A DNA stretch of 64,000 bases from Chaenocephalus aceratus. Taxonomy: Eukaryota; Chordata; Actinopteri; Perciformes; Channichthyidae. The notes under the pieces are model-generated. The model worked only from the letters and a program-made list of their open reading frames with translations. It was not told the DNA's origin and did no database searches. Shown here one piece after another: positions 56,103 through 64,000 of the stretch (its first letter is position 1; the number at the start of each line of letters is the position of its first letter). The translations under genes and the position numbers were made by a program. Location of the stretch: assembly GCA_023974075.1 (NCBI GenBank), contig CM043800.1:8726982-8790981 (forward strand), read 5' to 3'.

Positions 56103-56776
56103 AGCCGCGTTCACACTGCGGTACTTTTCCCACAAAGGTTCATGCGAACTTAGTTCATGATCGCGTTCACACCAAAAAGAGCCGGTACTAAAAGTAGTTC
56201 ATGCGAACCTTTTTACCCCCTCGAAAGTCCGAGCGGCTCTTTTTTGAGAAAAGAGCTATATTCCTGATTGGCTGGGCGGATTGCAAACCACGCCCCGTAA
56301 AACTCCCAAAAAGTTTTGTGAAGCCGCCATTTTATTATCCTCGCATTAGCATTATTAGCATTAGCATTAGCCCAGCGCAGAAACGCAGAAAGACTAACTT
56401 ATGGCAACACAAAATAAAACATGGGAGCGGTGGAGATGAGGAGGTGTCGGCGTTCTGGCGATTTACTCGGAAGGCTTCAGTCGAAGCTGCTGGGACTCCC
56501 AGCAGCTTCTACTGAAGCCAGTCCCCAACTCCGGGGACTTTGGGCGGCAGTATACGCCGTGAAGTGGGTTGCGGCCTGCCAGTAAACCCAAAGCAGCAGA
56601 AGAAGAAGTGACGTCAGCGGCTTCATTTGCCTAATCCACCCCCAGGGACTTTTTCTGGTGTGAACGCGATCTGTACTTAGTTCATGCGAACTAAAGAGTT
56701 CGCATGAACTAAGTTCGCATGAACCTTTGTGGGAAAAGTACCGCAGTGGGAAAAGTACCGCAGTGTGAACGCGGCT
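56103..56776 (+). mobile_element. Harbinger-like MITE with long TIRs and SANT-type remnant
   Basis: The left AGCCGCGTTCACACTGCGGT and the right ACCGCAGTGTGAACGCGGCT are inverted copies, and the inversion continues through the TTCATGCGAACTTAGTTC blocks (about 55 bp). ATT flanks both ends (56100-56102, 56777-56779). 56401-56465 reads MATQNKTWERWR followed, in the next frame, by DEEVSAF, which looks like the start of a Harbinger Myb/SANT protein. The right arm has an extra GGGAAAAGTACCGCAGT copy. Confidence 0.8.
56473..56519. repeat. Near-perfect hairpin (23-bp arms, 1-nt loop)
   Basis: GGCTTCAGTCGAAGCTGCTG… pairs with …CAGCAGCTTCTACTGAAGCC, with one mismatch in 23 and a single-base centre. Confidence 0.85.
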
Positions 56777-57579
56777 ATTGTGAACTTTTCCAGTTGCTTT
56801 AGGCACTATTTACATCAATTTCTTGGCGATGGAGGCAGATAAAAATGCACAGCAATAGATAGATGGAAATGAAGAGAAAGTGAGAAAATGTGTATTTTTC
56901 AAATTAAAACCTTTACTATTTAATTTCGTCAAAATCACAAACAAATCTCATGATAACTAACCATACAAACGGGTTGCTACCAATACCGTTATTTAAGTTT
57001 TTCTCCAGTTACACTCCAGCATAACATTAACATGGCTAACTGATATCTGATCTATTGTAATTGGCTCTATCATTTCATGTCCTGCTCTCTTTAATCAATA
57101 ATACCCTGATATTGGGTTATTCATCTGCTTATTTTAAACAACAAACACTAAAATAATCAAATCGTGACTTTTTTATATATATATCCATGGTTTGAAGAGG
57201 TGAAGGCAATTCTGAACTTCAACCCACTTGGATACATCTTTGGACGTATCAGACAGTGACCCAGTAATTCCCAATCGTTGTAGCTGACCCCCTGGGCAAG
57301 CTAGAAAAAATGACCTTCCATCACTTCAAACATGACAAAAATGGAGAGGGGACATTTAAATTGCATTTAAATAACCACTTTAGTAGTTTATACTTGTTAG
57401 CTGTACTGTTCTTTTTACATTAGTGCTGAAGTTATTTGTTCATTCTCATGCTCAAAGTAGTTGTGTTTGAAGATAAGTATATATAAATAAACATTGATTG
57501 ATAAGTGCATTTACTTGAATATAATTATTGTGATAAGAAGTATGATGTCATGACTTGTTGAGGTTTGTTAAATAAAATA
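56777..57579. other. Unassigned AT-rich region
   Basis: No gene or element recognised. A short TATATATATA run lies near 57174. Confidence 0.5.
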
Positions 57580-57970
57580 TTAAAGGTAGGGTAGGTAATT
57601 CACTTCAGAAACACTTTTTGTTATATTCCATGGAATGCTCTTAGCATCCCGATAGCAATGAATATATGAAATGCTTTGACAATAAATATATACAAATATT
57701 TCATCTGTGGAAGCCGTAGCACTGTAAAAAGCACGACCAATCATGTGCCTCGGCCCGCGGCAGATAATTGGATGGCCTACCTGCCTGTCAGCCTTCCATC
57801 TCGTGCACAAACTTATCTCGTGCCCTCATTGGTCATGTGTGCGTTCGTGTGTGTTGGAGGAGGGGCTCTGTGAGGAAGTCTGAAGGAAGGGGCAGATTTT
57901 TTCAGTTGTGTACTTTCAAATTCTAGCGCACTCGAGCTGGTTTATCCATTCTTACTTACCCTACCTTTAA
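57580..57970. mobile_element. Complete TTAA MITE (391 bp)
   Basis: TTAAAGGTAGGGTAGGTAA at the left and TTACTTACCCTACCTTTAA at the right are inverted repeats with TTAA at both ends, pointing to a piggyBac/Kolobok-type TTAA target. It is the reference copy for the partial ones at 26511-26720 and 27828-28362. Confidence 0.85.
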
Positions 57971-58269
57971 AGGGTGTACATGTAAATTCAATATTTGAAG
58001 CCAAATAATTTGCAAATTATTAAGATTTGTGTGGAATTGTTTTCATTATTAAGATTCTTTTTTATTTTAACCTCTTTTCCTTTCTCTTTCTTGATCCTCC
58101 TAAGCAACGGTCATTACAGTCCTTGACAGCGGTCTGTTCTACTGGATTTACAACGTGTCACATATTCTGAATTGACCAATCAGAACGATAGTTACGGCTG
58201 TAACTACGGTTCTATGAGTCCCGGATGACCGCCAGAGGCGGTGCTTTAGCACTGGATATATCCATCGCA

Positions 58270-58431
58270 CGCATGCGCAGTTCGAGTATGTATCGCTCAC
58301 GGAGAGGGCATGTAGCTCTCCAACTCCAGTTTCCCTGAGGTTATGGCAAGCAGAAATCCTGCCTTCAAGGACAGCCACTTAAGCCCCAGACTGTCTGGCC
58401 AGTCGTGCGCCAGAGCGTCCTGCCCCATCGG
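58270..58431 (-). pseudogene. DIRS tyrosine recombinase, broken C-terminal fragment
   Basis: Continues the recombinase beyond the hAT insertion: LGLKWLSLKAGFLLAITSGK, then in another frame GELHALSVSD. This covers the region around the first catalytic Arg of the tyrosine recombinase. After it, sequence jumps to the 3' terminal region, so the H-x-x-R and Tyr blocks are deleted. Confidence 0.7.
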
Positions 58432-60745
58432 TAGGGTTGGGTATCGTTTGAATTTCCACGATTCTGATTCCGATTCTGATTCCGATTCCGGTTCTCAATT
58501 CCGATTCTTTGAGGGGCAGGGTAAAAAAACGATACATGCTTCTTCCACCAAAAGAAACTTTGACACAGGTTAGTTTACAGTAATATTCACATTAATCAGT
58601 CTGTTTATATTCACTGCTATGTAACTGTAACCTGAGAACCACTGAAGCTACAACAGTGCAACAGTCCAACTTTTAAAGGAACCCCCCCCACCCCCATTTA
58701 AAAACAGTTCTTGTTGAGAAAAACAAGCATATCTGCCTTCTCAGGCATATCGGGAAGAAATGTTTGAACATTTTAAAGTAAAATGCTTCAATCTGTTTGT
58801 GAATTGTGATCAAAACGTTTGAGACCCACTGAGATAACTTAGACTAAAGTGAACTATCTAAACACTCAGAGTCCTTTACCTCACTGAGCTGAAGTTATCA
58901 GCCACTCAGTCTGACTGGAGAGGACTCTCCCTCTACATCATTGTAGAAACATCTTCTTCTTCCGTTAGAGCAGCTAGCACCAGATGCTAATAACAACAGC
59001 GCGTACCGGTGCACCGTCCCTTTCTCCCTCGCTCACTCGCATGTTGGCTGTGAGCTGCGGGTGCCAGATAAGCCAACATCCCCCATTTTCATCACTTACA
59101 GCGCCCATCGTACAGGGCAAATGAAAAGTGTAACCGGGATGAAAAGGGTGTTACATTTACTTAATTATGAATGTTGTTACATCAAGGCCGAACATTAGGA
59201 TGAGCACCAACGGTCAAAACGTTTTTTTTCCCTCCCAGAGTTGTCAGCGCAGCGCCTCCACAGATCTGGCGCCCTCGGCGAACATCTATAACGCCAGTGC
59301 GACGGGCTGGCCCTGGTCTCAGGTTACGCTGTAGGAAGTGTAGGTACAACCAGAGCCATATAATAGTATAATATAATATACAATATAATATATAATATAA
59401 TATGGCGCTGGGTACAACCAGAGCCCTAGAGATACTCTCTAGGGCTCTGGGTACAACCATAGATATATATAAACTAGGGCTGTCAAACGATTACAATTTT
59501 TAATCAGATTAATCACAGCTTAAAAATTAATTAATCATGATTAATCACCATTCGAACTATGTCCAAAATATGCCATTTATTTATGTATATTGTTGTGGGA
59601 ATGGAAAGATAAATGAAAGAAGGCGGATATATCCATTTAACATACAGTATCTATGTTTATTATAACATTTTTCTGCATGTCAAAATGAAAGACAACCCAC
59701 ACACCTATCAATCATCAAACCGTGGGGTCTTAATTCATTACGTGTTGATTTCTATCAACGGGGGAGTACTTCAGGAAAGTCGACAGAGGGGGGGCGGCTA
59801 GTGGAGTACCTCGTGACCACAGAGTGTGAACGTTGTGATCAGCTGTTTTAGCGCAGTTCTCCAGTGAAGGGGGGAGTCTCCCTCCGCAGCCGGTTGGCGT
59901 AGTTTTGGCACAGTTCCGTTGTACAGACCGACGTTAACAGCAGCCCTGTATGTGCACACGGAGACCGACTCTGTCGTCCGGTGATCTAATCGCCTTCTGG
60001 AAAAGCTTCACAAGTACGTCGGTATGCAAATGCACTTTGTGACACAAGTGACGGTACGCATTTCAGATTACGCACATAACCTGCGTACCAGTTATGTGCA
60101 CCCCTGTACCAGAGCCATATTATTACTATTATATGGCTCTGCCCTGTACTACAGCAAAAGTATTCTCCGTCGGGACTTCCTGCAACAACACCACGCCGTT
60201 ATCAAAGATGTTCTATTGAGAAGACGATCACTACGTGACAAAAGTTTTCAAAACCGTGGCTACTGAAATCAATCTTACTAACTGCTGTCTGTGCAATTTA
60301 CTCCGCGCGAGTTGGCAGACTTTATTTTGCTTACTTTAACATCATTTTTCATGGTGGGGCTAAGCCATTTCTTGGTATGGGTGTAGCCTACCCCAGCCAT
60401 ACCCTGGCGCTGCCACTGGTGGTGGCACGTATGGGGCGGGCCATTGTGCACATGCGTTAAATGCGTTAAATATTTTAACGCAATTAATTCAAAAAAGTAA
60501 TTACCGCCGTTAACGCGATAATTTTGACAGCACTAATATAAACACATGTTTATATATATCTATATCTATACAACGCTACATTTCCCGCCCCGCCGCAGTC
60601 ATACAGTAGGCTACGGAGAGCGGCGAGAAACATTTCCTCAGGCATCGAAAAGCGGAACCGAAATTCACATTTCTAAATGATGCCGTTGGAATCAAAATGT
60701 TGGAACCGGTTACGGTTCGGAACCGGTTCTCGGTACCCAACCCTA
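58432..60745. mobile_element. hAT element, TAGGGTTGGGTA ends, perfect 8-bp TSD
   Basis: TAGGGTTGGGTATCG at the left, TACCCAACCCTA at the right. CCCATCGG at 58424-58431 and at 60746-60753 is a perfect duplication. Subterminal GATTCCGATTC / GGAACCGGTT repeats. About 1.25 kb without its nested hAT (59475-60535). No transposase. The internal block 58820-59000 is shared, inverted, with 27240-27415. Confidence 0.92.
59475..60535. mobile_element. Nested hAT, TAGGGCTGTCA ends, perfect 8-bp TSD
   Basis: TAGGGCTGTCA at the left, TGACAGCACTA at the right. ATATAAAC at 59467-59474 and 60536-60543 is a perfect duplication. Same family as 4902-5775 (TTAACGCG subterminal blocks). 1,061 bp, no transposase. 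Confidence 0.92.
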
Positions 60746-60753
60746 CCCATCGG

Positions 60754-61171
60754 GCTGGGCCAGGGGCTCGAAGGGAGGAGATGACAGGGCATCCAGCACT
60801 AGGGTTAGGTCCCAAACCAGAGCCCTCTGGGTGCTAGGGGGACGCTGCCGTAAAGACCCTCTCAGGAAGAGGGACACCAACCTGTGGCGCCCCACTGTGG
60901 CGCCGTCGACTCCCACATGTCGGGCAGATATAGCAGCCATATAGACCTTCAAAGTGGAGTGAGAACGACCACTATCCAGAAGGGACTGCAGAAACTCTAA
61001 AATGGTGGCGACAGAGCAATGTTCCGGATTCTCGGCCTTACCCGAACACCAGTGGGAGAAGAGCTTCCATTTGCACTCGTACTGTGATCGAGTGGATGGT
61101 GCTCTGACATTCAGGATAGTTTCCAAGCACATGCCTGCCCGCCAGCTGGGGTAAAAAGTGCTTGAGTGCAA
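60754..61171 (-). pseudogene. DIRS tyrosine recombinase, N-terminal part
   Basis: Reads ILNVRAPSTRSQYECKWKLF, SHWCSGKAENP, TILEFLQSLLDSGRSHSTLK, VYMAAISARH, STQRALVWDLTLVLDAL. The first 110 residues form the SAM-like core-binding domain of DIRS recombinases. The frame is open until the hAT insertion at 60745. DIRS elements use this enzyme instead of a DDE integrase to insert circular DNA. Confidence 0.88.
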
Positions 61172-61310
61172 GCAGCACAGCCCGAAGCTCTAGCACATTG
61201 ATATGGTGCGCATCCTCCTGGGCGGACCACTGACCCTGAGCAGTTCTGCCCAGCCACACTGCACCCCACCCTGAGAGACATGCATCCACTGTGACAGTCT
61301 CCCGGCGCAC
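61100..61310 (-). pseudogene. DIRS RNase H domain
   Basis: Reads VTVDACLSGWGAVWLGRTAQ, GQWSAQEDAHHINVLELRAV, LLALKHFLPQLAG. The VDAS/VDACLxGWGA opening and the N(V)LELxAVxxAL block with its Glu are the RNase H signature that follows RT in DIRS elements. Overlaps the frame that leads into the recombinase. Confidence 0.85.
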
Positions 61311-61429
61311 CCATCAGAAGATAGGCCCTGTCCCCCCAGCGTGACAGAGAGTGGAGGCACCGCTGTGACACCCTGACTTCCCTGTGCCTGTGCCACATCT
61401 GCATGGGGCGCAAAGACAGCAGGCCTAAG

Positions 61430-61640
61430 GTAGCCGTCAGCGTGCCCAGGAGGAACTGGATGTAAGGCACCCTCTTGCCCAGCCTGAACATGGGAAGAAG
61501 GTGGGAAATGTCGTCCACACAACGAGGTGTCATGTAGGCCCTTGTGGCGACTGAATCTAGGACCATCCCAGGAAAGTGACCTGTTGGGCAGGGTCAAGAC
61601 AACTCTTCTCTGTGTTCACTCTCAGGCCCAACCGGGCTAC
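61430..61640 (-). pseudogene. DIRS reverse transcriptase, C-terminal part
   Basis: Reads SHVARLGLRVNTEKSCLDPA, QQVTFLGMVLDSVATRAYMT. FLGxxLDS is the conserved post-palm block of DIRS RT. The few codons upstream (DIGLPRIRRA) lie beyond the L2 insertion, at 62868-62825. Confidence 0.85.
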
Positions 61641-61648
61641 GTGAGACA

Positions 61649-62816
61649 ATCAATCAATCAATCAATGTTTATTTATATAGCCCAATATCACAAATGTTAC
61701 ATTTGTCTCAGTGGACTTCACAGTTTGTACAAAATATCAGTATGACAATAGGACACCCTCTGTCCTTAGACCCTCACATCGTACAAGGAAAAACTTCAGG
61801 AGAAAACCCAACGTTTTAAAGGGAAAAATGGGAGAAACCTCAGGGAGAGCAACAGAGGAGGGATCCCTCTCCCAGGACGGACAGACGTGCAATATATGCT
61901 GTGTGTAAATTTAAAAGATAATACATTTGCAACATAGGTAGTCCAAACATTTGGAAATGCATGTGTGTATAATAGGAAGATGAATCCACAAGGATATTCA
62001 TCCAGGACCTATGATCCAGGACCACAGCCACGACTCAAGATCCAGGGCTCGCGATGCAAGACACAGGACCGCAGGATCATCCATGACTCCGGATCCCGGC
62101 GTATATAGACACCAAAAAGAAAGACATTTGGGGAAGCTGGGTTAATCGGAACATGAGAGTACACAGGTATACACAGAGAGAAGGAAGAAGTAAGATGTCC
62201 CCCGACAAACTAAGCCTATATCAGCAAAACTAGGGGCTGAATCTAATCAGCCCTAACTATAAGCTTTATCAAAAAGGAAGGTCTTAAGCGCACTCTTAAA
62301 AACGGATAGGGTGTCTGCCGCCCGAACACAAACTGGAAGCTGATTCCACAAATGTGGAGCTTGATAAGAAAAGGCTCTGGCTCCCATTGTACTTTTAGAG
62401 ACTCTAGGAACAACCAACAAACCTGCATTCTTGGAACGCAATGCCCTAGTAGGACAGTAGGGTATAATGAGTTCTTTAAGGTAAGATGGCGCCTGCCCAT
62501 TAAGGGCTTTGTAGGCGAGAAGAAGAATTTTAAATTATATCCTGTGTTCTATAGGGAGCCAGTGTAAGGCAGCCAGAACAGGAGTAATGTGGTCCCTTTT
62601 CCTAACTCTGGTTAGTACACAAGCTGCAGCATTTTGAATCAGCTGAAGCGACTTGACTGACTTCTTGGTACACCCTGATAATAAAGAGTTACAATAATCC
62701 AGCCTTGAAGTAACAAATGCATGGACTAGTTTCTCTGCATCGTTTTGAGGCAAGATATGCCTGATTTTTGCAATGTTACGTAGATGGAAGTAGGCAGTCC
62801 TTGAAATTTATTTTAT
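61649..62816 (-). mobile_element. 5'-truncated L2 LINE (copy 3) with 8-bp TSD
   Basis: The 3' end is (ATTG)n in minus sense (61649-61665), preceded by the L2 3'UTR. GTGAGACA at 61641-61648 and 62817-62824 is the target-site duplication. Same family as copy 2. It breaks the DIRS RT ORF. Confidence 0.9.
62253..62760 (-). pseudogene. L2 copy 3 ORF2, C-terminal part
   Basis: Reads [49 protein letters not shown] then a stop (Glu codon to TAA), and further on MRSKNAGLLVVPRVSKSTMG, PHLWNQLPVCVRAADTLSVF, KSALKTFLFDKAYS. It gives the uninterrupted form of the site where copy 1 inserted in copy 2. Confidence 0.88.
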
Positions 62817-63027
62817 GTGAGACAAGGAGGCGCGTCGTATCCTGGGCAACCCGATATCACGGCAAGACGTGAACATGTGATGATTTACCATGCTGGGAGA
62901 CGTGAAGATGTCACGATTTCGTCCCTTCAAACGTGACGGTTACACGGTATTGTTAACCCATGTTAACCAGTGGAGAAATAACCGGAAATGTCAAGCAAAT
63001 GCTATCCCGACAGTCGGTTGTTATTGT

Positions 63028-64000
63028 CAATATTAATATAATAATGATTTACTTTGTAATAGTCACACTCGATTACGCCGATTTTCTTGTTGCCCCTGCT
63101 GGTCGACACCTCTTTTAGCAGAAACAAAGGCTACATTAATGTATTACATCGACGTTAATCCATAATAAAATAATAAAATTCAATAATGTGCTTTAACCAC
63201 CAGGTGTTCCTTTCTATCAGTTGTGCACCGTTATGGTGTAAATAAAGCCTATCTATCAATTGGATCAAATATAAAAGTCAGCCGAATTAGTGTTGATACT
63301 GCAAGGAGACGTATTGTGTGAAAAGAAATGTAAGATGCTGTTTAGTTGCTTATATATTTATGATCCAAGTCACGTTTTCAGTTTTAGCGGCAGTTGTTCC
63401 TGTTTGTCTAGAAGTCTTCTCATCAGGGCTCTATAAATAGAGAATTACGGCAGATATGTAATATGTAATGCAGCCGAACCGTGCATTACAATGCTGTTAT
63501 GTGATGACTTTCAAAGAGAAAAGCAAGCACACTCGGAATAAAGTATTATTTTATTTAAAAAAAACGTTTTCAGATTTCACATAAACACCAAATCCCAGCA
63601 TGCATTGCGGCTAAACCATTTAATCATCGAGCTGAGGATCTTGCCTAAGTCTGTTTCTGGTTTCGTTTATGACGGATGTATTTTGTTATACACACATTCC
63701 TTCACATTTACAATTGAATTTGCAGTATTTCGTGAGGCTTTCTAACATGTTTTTAAATATAACTACGGTTATAGTTGAAGAGTTTGTAAATTAACATGAA
63801 CGGAAGCTATTGCCTGGCAACGCAATCGCAAAACGTCACGTCCGTTATTTCCACATCTAGACGCATGGATTAACATCGATTGAATACATTAACGTAGCCT
63901 TTGTTTCTGCTAAAAGAGGTGTCGACCAGCTGGGGCAACAAGAAAATCGGCGTAATCGAGTGTGACTATTAAAAAATAAATCATTATTATATTAATATTG
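63028..64000. mobile_element. Long inverted repeat (arms at least 138 bp), right end outside window
   Basis: 63028-63166 (CAATATTAATATAATAATGA… to …GTTAATCCATA) recurs inverted at 63862-64000, with a few mismatches. Both arms contain GATTACGCCGATTTTCTTG and GGTCGACACCTCTTTTAGC. The last base of the window still pairs, so the arm may extend further. The 695-bp middle has no ORF of note. Likely a foldback/long-TIR DNA transposon; family unknown. Confidence 0.75.

Larger units (their letters stand above)
58180..62868 (-). mobile_element. DIRS-type retrotransposon (3' part), interrupted three times
   Basis: On the minus strand: RT C-terminal part (62868-62825 and 61640-61430), RNase H (61310-61100), tyrosine recombinase (61171-60754 and 58431-58270), then a terminal segment with GGTTCTATGAGTCCCGGATG (plus, 58209-58228). 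It is interrupted by an L2 copy (61649-62816) and by a hAT (58432-60745) that carries another hAT. Confidence 0.85.

Overview
The window reads as a gene-poor, repeat-dense stretch of a ray-finned (teleost) fish nuclear genome. Evidence: intron-containing vertebrate-type genes, a Rex3 (RTE) retrotransposon containing the exact 20-nt site classically used as a fish Rex3 primer, L2-clade LINEs, DIRS tyrosine-recombinase retroelements, many hAT, PIF/Harbinger, Tc1 and TTAA-type DNA elements, and long (GT)n arrays. I cannot name the species. All calls are by eye; no alignment was run.

Host genes. Two can be supported, both on the + strand. (1) The last three coding exons of an oxysterol-binding-protein-related protein (ORP10/ORP11 group) lie at 6343-6525, 6862-7015 and 8054-8098. 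The final exon is immediately preceded by a 117-nt (GT)n run ending in the acceptor TAG. (2) A gamma-glutamylcyclotransferase gene (ggct) has exons at 32231-32341, 32415-32550, 32646-32778 and 49892-50056. Its third intron (about 17.1 kb) is almost wholly transposons, and its second exon carries an apparent 10-nt frameshifting deletion.

Layout. 1-2110: Rex3 ORF (minus), open by eye throughout and running off the left edge. 2118-5849: decayed hAT and TTAA elements. 6.3-8.1 kb: ORP gene end. 8.1-12.3 kb: 3'UTR/intergenic. 12.3-21.2 kb: a nearly full-length L2 LINE (12988-18128) inserted into a second L2. 21.2-31.9 kb: Tc1, Harbinger and hAT elements, including a three-exon MADF-domain gene. 32.2-50.1 kb: ggct, with intron 3 holding a DIRS element, nested hATs, Harbinger MITEs and, at 43637-49271, an element with split direct repeats. 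50.1-53.4 kb: a hAT split by a MITE that is itself split by another hAT. 54.8-58.0 kb: TTAA and Harbinger MITEs. 58.2-62.9 kb: minus-strand DIRS remnant (RT, RNase H, recombinase) broken by two nested hATs with perfect 8-bp target-site duplications and by an L2 copy. 63.0-64.0 kb: one arm pair of a long inverted repeat that continues past the edge.

Best candidate for something undescribed: 43637-49271. Its ends are arranged A1-internal-B1-A2-B2 (minus strand), with 134-bp B repeats and 186-bp A repeats that are identical by eye. The same 5-bp core (ATTTC) occurs at both outer ends and at the B1/A2 junction, and a related unoccupied site exists in the same window near 4663-4705. This is the architecture of Ngaro/PAT-type tyrosine-recombinase retrotransposons, but I find no reverse transcriptase or recombinase inside; instead it carries a roughly 10-copy tandem repeat and sequence I do not recognise.
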